A program made the translations under genes and the position numbers. Below the pieces are notes generated by a model. It had not been told where the DNA came from, did no database searches, and worked only from the letters and a program-made list of their open reading frames with translations. A stretch of DNA of 64,000 nucleotides from Autumnicola sp041679265 (GTDB lineage Bacteria; Bacteroidota; Bacteroidia; Flavobacteriales; Flavobacteriaceae). Of this stretch, positions 1-12,700 are shown in pieces. Every line of letters begins with the position of its first letter. Position 1 is the first letter of the stretch. The stretch is from the NCBI RefSeq assembly GCF_041679265.1, contig NZ_JBGFSM010000004.1, positions 186,001 to 250,000 on the forward strand, written 5' to 3'.

Positions 1-235
1 GGTGCATATAGATTATAACATGAACACTCGTGAACTGAAGGTTTACAATCCTGAACTTATTAAAATAGATGATGTAATAATTTTTGATCTTACTGGAAGA
101 ACAGTGCAACATTTTGATGATGTTGCTACGGAAAAAGAAGTGATTTTACCTGTAAAACAGTTCCCGGCTGCCGTCTATATTGTTAAATTAATAGGGGCAA
201 AAGGCAAAGAAAATAAGAAGATGATCATGAAATAA
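1..235 (+). CDS. T9SS type A sorting domain, 3' end of a truncated gene
   Basis: This is only the last 77 or so codons of a gene that continues beyond the left edge, so the GTG at position 2 is not claimed as a start. The tail has the layout of a T9SS type A C-terminal signal: a beta-rich stretch, then VIIFDLTGR, a hydrophobic LPVK strand, and YIVK followed by a basic end (KKMIMK). The same pattern ends the next two genes, at about 9385-9606 and 16458-16704. The parent protein is therefore probably another large secreted or cell-surface protein exported by the Por/Spr machinery. Nothing can be said about its N-terminal function. Confidence 0.8.
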   Translation, partial: VHIDYNMNTRELKVYNPELIKIDDVIIFDLTGRTVQHFDDVATEKEVILPVKQFPAAVYIVKLIGAKGKENKKMIMK

Positions 236-259
236 GAAGTCCCATAAAATTTTGAATAG

Positions 260-297
260 AACCATCTTCTTTAATCAAACAGAAGGTGGTTTTTTTA
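260..297 (+). terminator. Rho-independent terminator after the truncated T9SS cargo gene
   Basis: Stem arms AACCATCTTCT (260-270) and AGAAGGTGGTT (281-291) pair with one G-U and are followed by a run of T. It separates the edge gene from the first giant protein gene. Confidence 0.8.
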
Positions 298-392
298 TGC
301 CATAACGCTTCTTCGTATTTCACCACTTTTATCTAAAATCTCAAATAGAAGTTCTTTAACCTCAAAAAGATGCTTTTAATCGATTTTATGTG

Positions 393-400
393 TATGTTTG
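393..400 (+). promoter_or_regulatory. Candidate -7 box of the first giant surface-protein gene
   Basis: TATGTTTG matches the Bacteroidota -7 consensus TAnnTTTG exactly and lies 25 bp before the ATG at 426. No convincing TTG -33 element is seen at normal spacing. Its position argues against the in-frame GTG at 390 as the start, because that codon would lie upstream of the transcription start. Confidence 0.4.
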
Positions 401-425
401 GGCTTTAGGGAAAAATTTATTGCCT

Positions 426-3400
426 ATGCAGAAAACTACTCCTGCTAAAGATTTTATTAAGAAATTAATTATTATAACGGTTTTAGGAAATATCTTCTTA
501 ACCGTTTCGCAATCCAACAGTAAAGAAATTTCCTACGATAAAAAAGAGGAGATTCAAAATCTTATGTCTGCTTACAAGATAGCAGGACCCAAAATTAACG
601 TTACCTCTTTGGAACATGCAGAATGCATTACTACTGCTAGCGGCAAAATAAGCATCAAAATTTCAGGAGGCAAAGCACCTTATTCTTATTCCTGGTCCGG
701 TGATGGGAATTTTACATCAAATACTAAAAATATTTCCAATCTTCTGCCCGGAAATTATACCGTTACAGTAACCGATAGCAATGGAGATTATTCTTCAGAA
801 ACCATTGTAATTGAAGTTGAAGACAATATAAAACCAACCGTACAAACCCAAAATATCACTGTTGAACTGGATGCTAATGGACAGGCCACTATTTCAGCAG
901 ATGCAATCGACAATGGTTCTTCAGATAATTGCGCTATTGATGAGCTTTCCCTGGATAAGACCAGTTTTAACTGTGACGATATTGGCAGCAATTCCGTAGA
1001 ACTTAGCGTGACTGATGTTAATGGGAATTCAGCAAAAAAATCGGCTACAGTCACTATTCAGGATAAAATAAAACCAACCGTAAAAACTCAAAATATCACT
1101 ATTGAACTGGATGCTAATGGGCAGGCTACTATTTCAGCAGAGGAAATTGACAATGGTTCTTCAGATAATTGCGCTATTGATAAACTTTCCCTGGATAAGA
1201 CCGGTTTTGACTGTGACGATATTGGCAGCAATTCCGTAGAACTTAGCGTGACAGATGTCAATGGGAATTCAGCAAAAAAATCGGCTATAGTCACTGTTCA
1301 GGATAACATAAAGCCTACCGTAAAAATTCAAAATATCACCATTGAACTGGATGCTAATGGACAGGCCACTATTTCAGCAGATGAAATCGACAATGGTTCT
1401 TCAGATAATTGCGCTATTGATGAGCTTTCCCTGGATAAGACCAGTTTTGACTGTGACGATATTGGCAGCAATTCCGTAGAACTTAGCGTGACAGATGTCA
1501 ATGGGAATTCAGCAAAAAAANNNNNNNNNNNNNNNNNNNNNNNNNNNNNNNNNNNNNNNNNNNNNNNNNNNNNNNNNNNNNNNNNNNNNNNNNNNNNNNN
1601 NNNNNNNNNNNNNNNNNNNNTCGGCTATAGTCACTGTTCAGGATAATATAAAGCCTACCGTAAAAACTCAAAATATCATCGTTGAACTGGATGCTAACGG
1701 ACAGGCAATTATTTCAGCAGAGGAAATCGACAATGGTTCTTCAGATAATTGCGCTATTGATAATCTTTCCCTGGATAAGACCGGTTTTGACTGTGACGAT
1801 ATTGGCAGCAATTCCGTAGAACTTAGCGTGACTGATGTCAATGGAAATTCAGCAAAAAAATCGGCTACGGTTACGGTTGAAGACAATATTGATCCTGAAA
1901 TGCCTAATTTGACGGACATTACCTGGAGTTGCGGGATGGAAATTGAAATTCCAACCACTACAGATAACTGTTCCGGAGAAATTACAGCCACTACCACAGC
2001 GCCGCTTCAGTATGAGACTTTCGGGGAGTATATTGTGCCCTGGACCTTCGAAGATCCTTCCGGAAACAGCATTACCGTAAATCAGAAAGTCATTATCCCT
2101 GAGCCCACTGTAAATAAAGTTGATAATATTAACGTTTGTAATGGAGAAAATATTTCCGGTATTAATTTTACCGCCAGCAATGTTGCAGGCACCCAGTACA
2201 AATGGACAAACAGCCAGGCTTCGATCGGGCTTGCGGCAAGTGGAAGTGGTAATATTGCTTCCTTTTCAGCCGTTAATAATTCCAGTGAAATTGTAATTGC
2301 AGAAGTCACCGTTACTCCCGTGGCAAACAACTGCGAGGGAGTTTCTAAAACATTCACAATAACCGTAAACCCTACTCCCACGATCACCAAACCTTCAGAT
2401 ATTTCGATTTGTGCAGGGGAAACTGTGGAAGAGATAAAATTTCCCGGCGCTGCTGTTAGCGGAACCAGCAAAAGCTGGACAAATGATAACACCAACATTG
2501 GCCTGAAAGCCAATGGGAACGGCAAGATTAATTCCTTTACTGCCACCAATACTACCAATGAAAGTATTTTTGCCACTATTAGCGTTACGCCTTCTGCGAA
2601 CGGATGTGAGGGAATCCCGGAGAGTTTTACTATTGAAGTTAAACCAGAAGCAAAGGTAGAACCGCTTGAAGATTTTACCTTCTGTAACGGAGTAGCCACA
2701 ACGGCTATTGCGCTTATCGGCCTTGTTGCCGGGACAAAATTTGATGTGGAAGGTGGCGCATCTATAGGCCTTTCCAATAAAAGTTCGGTTACGGAAATTC
2801 CTTCTTTCACTCCTTTTAACAACAGCGCGAGTCCTGTAACTGCTGAAATAAGGGTCACTCCTAAAGCGAACGGCTGTACAGGAGAACCTGAGATTTTTAG
2901 CATTAGCGTAAACCCTACCCCGAATATTTCAATTTCTCCCGCGAGCCAGGCGCTATGTTCCGGGGAGACTACCAGCATAACTTTTACAGGTGCCGTAGCG
3001 GGGACTTCCTATAACTGGACGGTTTCAGAAATTATTCCGTCAGGCAGCATTACTGGCGGCAGCGATGGCAGTGGAGATAAATTAGAACAAACCTTAAGGA
3101 ATACTACCGGCTCCCCTGCTAAAATTATATATAAGGTGACGCCGGAGGCAAATGGCTGCACAGGAACGCCAATTCCGGTAACAGTTACGGTGAATCCATT
3201 GCCGGAGCTATTTATCACTGATCCTGAACCTGCATGCTCACCCGCCATCGTAGATTTAACAACTCCTGCCATCACAGAGGGTTCTACCCCGGGATTAACT
3301 TTTACTTACTGGGAAGACCAGTCGGCCACCAGGCAATTACAAAATCCAGACGAAGCGGGGCCTGGCACTTATTATATCATGGGGGCCACCAACAAAGGAT

Positions 3401-6400
3401 GCTCGGTTATAAAACCGGTTACAGTAACAGAAAATCCCACGCCACAGCTTAGCAGTGCTACACAGGTAGCCGGCTTTTGTTCGGGAACCGAATTTAATTA
3501 TGAATTCTCCAGTGATGTGGCAGATACACAGTTTAACTGGAGTAGAAAGGCCATAAGCGGAATTTCCACCCCTGCAAATAATGATACCGGAAACATTTCA
3601 GAAGTTTTAGTGAACACCACTACCAATCCTATTGAAGTTATCTATGAAGTCACGCTTATCAGTCCTTCAGGTTGCATCAATTCTGCGGAAGTAAAAACAA
3701 CGGTAACCCCCGCTCCCCTCTTAAGCAGCACCACCGCTGCAGGTTCTGTATGTAGTGGTACAGAATTCAATTACACTCCAACGAGTGAAACCTCGGGCAC
3801 CGTTTTTAATTGGACCAGGCCTGCAGTAGAAGGCATAAGCAATCCTGCTGCAAACGGTACCGGGAGTATAAATGAAGTGCTGGAGAATACTACAAACCAG
3901 CCTCTTGGGGTTACTTATCAGTATACATTAAGCTCCAATAACTGCGAAAATCCACAGGTTTATAATGTTACCGTGACTGTTACACCTGCCCCGGATACGG
4001 AAGTTTCTGCAGCAAAAAAGGACGGGACTACCTCTTCAGAAGAAATAGAAATTTGCGTGGGGGAAAGTATCGATCTTTTTTCAGAAACATCCTTTCCTTC
4101 AGATATTTCCCTGCCGTCAGAAATTTCGAACAGTAATTTTAACAATGGTGCCCAGGGCTGGACCACGGAACAGAATAACAACAACCGCAGTTGGAATCTC
4201 GCTGATAACGGAGAAGTTGCTTATATAGATGAATGTGAATGGTGGGAAGAATTGTGGTTTGGCTGCGTAGAAGAAACCGTGAATTTTCATTCTAACGATA
4301 ACAGCCGTTTTTATCTGGTGAACAGTAACCAGACCAACGGCTCCTTTAATAATGTTTCCCTTATAAGCCCTGTTTTTAGCACCGAGGGCTACAACTCCCT
4401 TGAACTATCTTTCTGGCACGTGTACAGGGATGGTGGCGGCGGTGGCTGGGGAAGCGATGATAGGGGATATCTTGAATACAGGACCCAAAGAAGTAACGGC
4501 AGCTGGCGCAACTGGACAACGCTGGATGAATATCGTTCTTCTGAAGGGGAAGCCGATGATTTTGCCAACCGTACTTATTCTTTATCCAATCTCATTAGTC
4601 AGCGTGGGGTACAAATAAGGTTTAGATATGATGGTGCCAACCAGGATTGGTATTGGGCTGTAGACAATGTTAATATTACCGGAGATGGCGCGGGAGAACC
4701 CCAGGTACAATGGACGGCAGATACCAATGACTGGACTTCCAACCAACAAAATCCTGAAGACATAACCCCCAATAAAACTACAATTTACACAGCTACTTAT
4801 ACCGATCCTGATACCGGTTGCCCTGGTAGTGCTTCAGTAAAAGTTATTGTAAGACAGCCTCCAAATCCTTCTATAACTGCAAATTATTGTGGCGATTCAA
4901 AATTTATTGAATTATCTTCAGATAACGAATACAAATCTTACTTATGGGAATCCGGAGGGGAGGTTTTAGGTTCCGGAAGAACTTTAGATGTTGAAATAGC
5001 TTCCACCTACACCTTAACCGTGACTGATGGATTTGGCTGTGTTGGAACAGGCTCTATAAACGTTTCCCGGGAACTTATTGTAAACGGTGATTTTGAAAAT
5101 GGTGCAACCGGCTTTTATACCGAATATCGCAATAGAACCAATAATGGTGACCTTTATCCTGAAGGAGATTACGCGGTAGATACCAATGCCAGCGATTATC
5201 ATGGCGATTTTAGTGGTAGGGACCACACCTCGAGAAATGGCAATTTTATGATCGTTAACGGCCATCCGGGTTCCGGGAAAGTAATCTGGAGACAGACCAT
5301 AGAAGATATTCAGCCTAATACCAATTATTATTTTAATGCCTGGGGAATGAATGTTAACCCAAAGACTCCGGCAAGACTGCAGTTTAGGGTGAACGGCCAG
5401 GTTACCGGAACTGTGGCCGATTTGCGCGATGTGCCGGTGGGGCAATGGGTGAAATTTTATAGCAATCCGTTCTGGAATTCAGGAAACGCCACCAGCGCCA
5501 CGCTCGAAATAATAAACCTCGAAACTATAAGAAACGGGAATGATTTTGGGCTTGATGATATTTCCTTCGGAACATTGGAGCCAATTATTTTTAGCATAGA
5601 TCCATCTAATAATTCTGCCATTTGCGAAGGTGATAACCTTGAGCTTTATGCCAATATTAAAGGCGGGCGGGAGCCTATTGAGTTTGAATGGAGCGACCCT
5701 GAAGGTAATGTAATTTCTACGGAAGAAAATCCTGTGCTGGGAGGATTAACTTCAGAAAACGCGGGGATTTATACTTTAAAGGTAACCGATTTTTACGGTT
5801 GTGCGCCCCAAACCGCAACTACAGAAGTAAACATTATCCCTCAAACCGAAGTTGATGCCGGAGATGACCTTACGGTTTGTGCTGAAAATACAGAAATTCA
5901 GCTTGGTGGGAAAGTTTCAGGTTCTGTTAACACGGGCTACTGGAGCGGCGGGAATGGAAGTTATAACCCTGGTGCAAATGTTTTGGATGCAATCTATACT
6001 CCTTCGGAAGAAGAAATAAGCACAGGCATTATTTCATTAATATTGAATTCAGATAATCCTGATGCCCCTTGTGAGCCGGTTCAGGATACATTGAATATCA
6101 CCATTAATCCAAGCCCTGTAATTGAAAATATCCAGATTGTTCCACCTTCCTGTTTTTCCGGCAGTAATGCTACGGCCACGGTGAGCATGAGCAGCGGGAA
6201 AGAACCTTTCACCTATTTATGGAGCGATGGTCAAACCGGCCCTACTGCCACAGGATTGGGAAAAACAGAGGAAACTGACAATCTTTTTGTTACCGTTACC
6301 GATGCGAATGGTTGCTCGGTATCTTCAGAAAATATCATTATAGAGGAGCCGGCTCCTTTGGAAATTGTTGCCACAGAATTTAGCGCGGTAACTTGTTTTG

Positions 6401-9400
6401 GAGCAAATGATGGTACTGCAACTATAGAAGTTTCAGGAGGTTTTCTAGTAGGAAGCAGTCCGCAATACAATTTTCAGCTTTTAGACAGTGAGGGAGCAAT
6501 GGTTTATACCGAAGAAAACGTGACAAACACAATTATTACTGTTCCCGGTCTAATTACCGGAAATTACACGTTTAGCGTGAGCACCCCCGCAAACTGCACC
6601 AGCATTACTTCTAATATCACCATTACGCAACCCGAAGAGATTATTGCAGATGCCGGGGAACCGGAAATTCCTGAACAATGCGGCATCACCAGCATTCACC
6701 TGAATGCAGTTCCAGTGGACGAAAACCTGGGAACCGGCGAATGGCATATTATTTCAGGGCAGGAAGGCAGTTTTGAAGATGCTTCTCTTCCTAATACGCT
6801 TTTCTTCGGAAAACCGGGTACCGTCTACGAACTGGAATGGGTGGTAACGCCTTCCAATTCCTGCCCGGATTTTACTGATACCATTACTGTTGAATTTCCT
6901 GAATCCTGTAGTCAGCTGGATTTTGATGGAGAAGATGATTATGTTGACCTCCAGGATGAAACTAAAATTGACGACGCCTTTTCTATTGAAGCATGGGTAA
7001 AACCGCATACTCTTAAAGGCATTAATACAATTATTGCTAAAAGAGAGCGCGACAATCTCGCTGCAGGAGGCTTTGACCTTATTATCAACAACGGCAAACC
7101 ATCTTTTAGAATAAATAATAAAAGTATTGTGACCAGCCAAAAGATTTCTACAGAAAGGTGGTTTCATCTTGCCGCGGTCTTTGACGGGTCTAAGGTTTTC
7201 CTTTATGTAGATGGCGTGGAGATGAAAACCGGCAATGCTTCAAAACCCAAAAATGTAGAAGCTCCCATGCTCATAGGGGCTATGTTAGATGCCTCTTCTA
7301 CTCCTACAGACCTTTTTCACGGCTGGATTGAGGAGTTAAGGATATGGAATAAGGCACTTGCGCCGGAACAATTGAGGTTTATGATGAACCAGCGGCTGGA
7401 AAAAGTGGGGAATAATGGAATCCGCGGCAGTGTGCTTCAGGAGAAAGTTGATATTCCCGGCACCCTTGAATGGAACAACCTTAGCGCTTATTACCAGTTA
7501 ATAGCAGATCCGGCAAAATTTATCAATGGCAAAACTGAAGACCTCAGCAACTCTGAAAATCACGGAATTCTGAAGAATATTCAAAGCCTTCAGGAAAACA
7601 CTGCCCCCCTGCCCTATGTCTTATATAACAGTAACAAAGAATGGTACAGCAAATCTACCTGGCAGCTACCTCAACAGATCAGTGGAAAAACTATAAGCCG
7701 GAGAGATGTCTGGGATGCCCCGAACAGCCTTGGCATAGATAATCAAACCAAAATTGACTGGAATATTGTTAAAATTGAAAACGATATTTATAATCCCGGC
7801 ACGCCTAATAACAAAAATAGTATCACGCTCCTTGGTCTTTTATCTGAAGACGGAAAGTTTGATATGCAGGGAGAGAACAATCATAACGGGAGCGGCCTTA
7901 CCATCACTCATTATCTGAAGCTTAACGGGATAATTGACTTAAATGGTGAATCACAGTTAATACAATCTGAAGGAAGTATTCTCGACCCTGAAAGCAGTGG
8001 TTACATTCAGCGGGACCAGCAGGGGACACAAAATAGTTACAACTATAATTACTGGAGTTCCCCGGTGAGTGAGAAAGATCAACCAATAAATTCAGGATAT
8101 AGTATTTCAGCAGTTCTGCATGATGGTACGGACCCTTCTAATCCAAAACCAATTTCTTTTGAATATCCGCGTACCTATGCAGATGGCAATTATTCAGGAA
8201 ATTTAAGAATAAGCTCCTACTGGCTCAATATTTTCCATGGCACCGCAGATGAATATGGGGTGTGGAAGCAAATAAATGCTACAACTCATCTGGAACCCGG
8301 CACAGGTTACACGATGAAGGGAACTTCGGGTTCAGCAAAAATAAAAGATCTTCAGAATTATATTTTTGAAGGAAAACCTAACAATGGAACTATAAGAATT
8401 CCTATTTCCCAGAACGAAAATCGCCTCGTGGGAAATCCTTATCCTTCAGTTATTGACGCCAGTGAATTTATAAAAGACAATCTTAAAGATATAAATGGCG
8501 GGCGTAATAGCAAGAATATCTTTAATGGAACTTTATATTTCTGGGACCATTTTGGGCAGGAGGACACCCATGTCCTGGCAGAATATATTGGGGGTTACGC
8601 CGCGTTTAATCTGGCAGGTAGTGTTCCCGGGGTATCCAACGACAGAAGGATAAATTCTAATGGAAACAGCGGCACCAAGCTGCCAGGGAACGGAATACCT
8701 GTGGCGCAGGGATTTTTTGTAAATACTATTATGGATCAAACGGTGACAACAGACATTACAGTTTCCGGGGGAGAGGTGGTATTTAAAAACAGCCAGAGAA
8801 CCTATGTAAGGGAGAACCCCGGAAATTCCCAGTTTTTAAGGCCGGAGAATTTTGGGAAGCAACAGAAAGAGATGGCGGAAGATACCCGGACAAAAATAAG
8901 GCTGAATTTCGTGTCGCCTACCGGCTATCACCGGCAGATCCTGGCCACGGCAGATGTCGAGACCACAAATGACTTCGACCTGGGATATGACGCCCCAATG
9001 ATGGATTATAACGCCGAAGATATGTTCTGGATGATCAAAAACGGCGAATTTGTAATCCAGGCCGTGAAAGATTTTGGATTGAAAAGAACACTTCCGCTGG
9101 GGCTATATATAAGTGAGGAAAAGGAATTTGAAATTTCTATTGAAAGCCTGGAAAACCTACCTGAGAATTTTGAAGTTTTCATTAGAGACAACGAGACAGA
9201 AACTTACCATAATTTATCTGAAGAAAAGTTCACTGCCAGCCTGCCGCCGGGATATTACACCACCAGGTTTGATATTGTGTTTTCTGATGCTCAGGAAGAA
9301 GAGCCGGGTGAGGACACAGCAGAAGAGGGAAGCGCCGGAGGAGATACCCGTGAAGATGCAACTACTGCAAAAGGCATTAAAATAACTTACAATCATGACT

Positions 9401-9609
9401 CGCGCAATTTAAGAATTGACAATCCTGAAGCCCTGGAGATTTCTGAAGTGATGATCTTTGACCTTAGGGGAAGACTGGTGGAGGCTTTTGAAGCCTTTCC
9501 TTCTGAAAAACGATTTTACCTCCCGGTAAAAGATTTTAGTTCAGGAATTTATATTGTAAAAATGATTTATGACAAAGGCATCAAAAATATGAAGATCATC
9601 ATTAGATAA
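426..9609 (+). CDS. Giant T9SS-exported surface protein with HYR-like, PKD/SprB-like and LamG domains (assembly gap inside)
   Basis: Start chosen at ATG 426, which gives a basic n-region and a hydrophobic segment (KKLIIITVLGNIFL) typical of a signal peptide. Visible order: one SprB-like repeat (600-790), 80-residue HYR-like repeats (813-1872), a run of PKD-like domains with 'NPTP' linkers and Cys (about 2100-4000), and a MAM/jelly-roll-like segment (4130-4680). A second carbohydrate-binding-like segment begins NGDFENG (5080-5580). SprB-like repeats follow (6100-6640), then a LamG/concanavalin-like domain starting LDFDGEDDY (6915-7400), a conserved domain shared with the next gene, an acidic linker and a T9SS sorting domain. 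The 100-N run at 1521-1620 shifts the apparent frame, but both flanks are in phase with the repeat, so this is one gene. Adhesion or polysaccharide binding is inferred; no catalytic motif was seen. Confidence 0.85.
813..1872 (+). repeat. Near-identical 240-bp coding repeats, four copies seen
   Basis: Units begin at 813, 1053, 1293 and (after the gap) 1633, each 240 bp or 80 codons. Each encodes a module with KPTV, a DANGQA turn, a DNGSSDNC acidic loop, an LSLDK strand and a second Cys, suggesting one disulfide and perhaps a calcium-type loop per repeat. DNA identity between units is very high by eye, with mostly single-base differences, implying recent duplication or homogenisation. Confidence 0.9.
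1521..1620. other. 100-N assembly gap inside the repeats
   Basis: This is a run of exactly 100 N, the usual placeholder for unknown size. The left flank ends 228 bp into a repeat unit and the right flank starts with the 12 bp that complete it. The true missing length is therefore probably a multiple of 240 bp, including possibly zero. Confidence 0.95.
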
Positions 9610-9681
9610 GTGTATGGTTACTTGAAGCAAACTCTTCTTTACTACTGATAACTAGAATATTAAAACATGCATTTCATCGAT

Positions 9682-9689
9682 TAAATTTG
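9682..9689 (+). promoter_or_regulatory. Candidate -7 box of the second giant gene
   Basis: TAAATTTG matches TAnnTTTG and lies 49 bp before the ATG at 9739. No terminator was seen in the 129-bp gap after the previous gene, so co-transcription is also possible. Confidence 0.3.
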
Positions 9690-9738
9690 CCTTTTAACTT
9701 CTTTTGTACGTATTTTGTTTCCTATTTATTTCATATAA

Positions 9739-12700
9739 ATGCGTATGGGCAAAATTACTCCCCGAATGAAGGCGGCGGGAATTGCAATATTTTTAGTCTT
9801 TTTCATTTGTTTTGTATCACCGGCAAAAAATCTTTTTTCCATCAATCCTTCCTATAAGGAATTTGGTGGAAAAGAAATCTCTTACGCCAAAGATGAGCTG
9901 GAAAATCCTCAGATTACCGCCCCGGCAGATAAAACCGTGAGTACCGGCAACGGCAGTTGTACTGCCACTGGCATATCCTTAGGCTCGCCGGCCATCACCG
10001 GGGAATATGACAACCTAAGACTGGAAGTAAATGGCAGTGAAATTAACCCAAATACGTTCTCCTTTCCTTTGGGGTCAACCGAGATTACATGGATTGTTTC
10101 CACTACTGCAGGAGTTACAGATTCCGATATTCAAATTATTACCGTTGAAGATAATATCAATCCCACTGTAATTACCCAAAATATAAGTATTTCCCTGGAT
10201 GCTTCAGGAAATGCCGCCATCACCCCCGCTGATGTTGATAATGGTTCAAACGATAACTGCGGAATTAAAAGCTACTCTTTAGACAAAGAAAATTTCAGCT
10301 GTGCTGATGTGGGGACAAAAACCGTAACGCTGACAGTGACTGATAATAATGATAATTCTGCTACCCAAACGGCTACTGTTATCGTTGAAGATACTATCAA
10401 TCCCACAGTAATTACCCAAAATATTAGTATTTCCTTGGATGCTTCAGGAAACGCTGCCATTAATCCCGCTGATGTTGATAACGGCTCCAACGATAACTGC
10501 GGAATTAAAAGCTACTCTTTAGACAAAGAAAATTTCAGCTGTGCAAATGTGGGAACAAATACCGTAATGCTGACGGTGACCGATAATAATGAAAACCAGG
10601 AAACTGCCACAGCTAAAGTTATTGTTGAAGATAATTCAGCCCCAACAGTAATCACAAAGGATATCACTATTCAACTGGATGCTTCGGGAAATGCTTCTAT
10701 TACTCCCGCTGATGTTGATAACGGCTCCAACGATAACTGCGGAATTAAAAGCTACTCCTTAGACAAAGAAAATTTCAGCTGTGCAAACGTAGGAACAAAC
10801 AGCGTAACGCTCACGGTGACCGATAACAACGGAAAAACATCTTCAGCTAACGCCACCGTTACCGTTGAAGATACTATTGATCCCACAGTAATTACCCAAA
10901 ATATTAGTATTTCCCTAGATGCTTCAGGAAATGCTGCCATCACCCCCGCTGATGTGAACAACGGCTCAGATGATAACTGCGGAATTCAAAGCTACTCCTT
11001 AGACAAAGAAAATTTCAGCTGTGCTGATGTGGGGACAAACACCGTAACGCTAACGGTGACCGATAACAACGGAAAAACATCTTCAGCTACCGCCACCGTT
11101 ACCGTTGAAGATAAAGAAATACCAGTGATAACCTCGGCTACAGCAATTGTGGTAGCAAATGATACTGGAAAATGCGGCGCCAGTATTAACATTACTCCCC
11201 CGGCAGCTACAGATAATTGTACTGTAGGCAGCCCTTCTGGCAGCAGGAGCGATGGCAAGGCCCTTACGGGGAGATTCCCGGTAGGAACAACAGAAATCAC
11301 CTGGAATGTAAGTGATGCAAATGGAAATAACGCGGACCCGGTTATACAAAAAATTACCGTGGAAGATAAAGAGGCTCCGGAATTACCAACCATAGAAAAC
11401 GTAGTTTCCGGCTGTGAATATACGGCCACCCCTCCCGTAGCAACAGACAATTGTTCAGGAGAAATAACCGCCACAACTTCTAATGCCCTTACGTATTCTG
11501 CAGCAGGGGAGCATACCATCACCTGGACATTTAAGGATGATGCAGGAAATGTTTCCACTTTAGAACAAGACATAACCATCAGCCCTCTTGGTGCTGAGCT
11601 GGAAGTTGCCAATGTGAGCTGCCATGACGCTAATGATGCCAGTATTGAAGTGATGTTTGCCTACGGGGGACACGATACTTTTGAATACAGTATAGACGGC
11701 AATACCTGGCAAACCAGCAACAGCTTTACTGCTCTTAGCCCGGGCAATTATAATGTCCAGATGAGAGACAGCAGCGAACCCGCCTGTAGTTTAATTCTGG
11801 ACAGCGATTTGCTAATCACCGAGCCCGAAACCCTTGTTGCAACTATAGATACCAAAACAGATGTTCTCTGTAAAGGATTCGCTTCGGGTGAAATTTCTGC
11901 CTCGGCAACAGGAGGAACAGCGCCTTACACTTTTTCCTGGGGTTCCTTAGGCTATGGAGAACATAAAACAGATCTTCCCGCCGGAGAATATCAGCTTACC
12001 GTAATAGATGCCAATGGATGCGAAACAGCACCTGTTTCTGTAACTATTGCTGAACCCGATAGTTTTATAGAGATTACTGAAGTTTCTTCTACTTCTGGAT
12101 GTTTTGGCGCCAATAATGGTACTGCAACGGTAAAAGCAGTGGGTGGTACCGGCGAATATTCCTATTTGTGGGAGGATGGACAAACCACCCAAACAGCCAC
12201 AGGACTGGCTCCCGGAGAACACACTGTAATTATTACAGATGGGAACGGTTGCGAAAAGGAAAGAATTGTGACCGTTTCCTCTCCCGCAAAATTAGAGATT
12301 AGTGGTTTTTTAACTACAGAAACCACTTCTTATGGCTCTGCTACAGGTAGTGCGACAGTACAGGTTACCGGCGGAAGCCCGAATTATTCCTTTAAATGGT
12401 CTGACGGGCAGACGGGCCAAACCGCGAAAAACCTTGCTGCAGGCACTTATTCTGTTACAGTGACGGATCAAAATGGTTGTACTGCAACTAAATCTGTTGT
12501 GGTGGTAGACAGCCTTGATGCAGAAATATTACCTACTTCAATTTGTGAAAGTACCAATAATATAATCAGAACTTCTTCATTTACCATTGTTGATGGAAGT
12601 GCCAGGGGAGGTACTGCTCCCTATAAGTACGAATGGACGTTTAAAGGTGATGCTTCCATCCCCAACTATACTGGATTACAAACTCCTAAAATATATTATC

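Noticed and set aside
390..425. GTG at 390 as start of the first giant protein
   Set aside because: It would put a good -7 box (393-400) inside the coding region and add a tail before a normal signal peptide; ATG 426 fits better.
813..1872. The 240-bp repeats as a mobile or satellite element
   Set aside because: They are in frame, encode one protein module per unit and continue the domain organisation of the gene.
2082..2978. Long antisense open frame (about 298 codons) opposite the PKD-like repeats
   Set aside because: It mirrors the Thr/Val/Asn-rich codon pattern of the real gene; similar antisense frames recur with every repeat and encode no recognisable domain.
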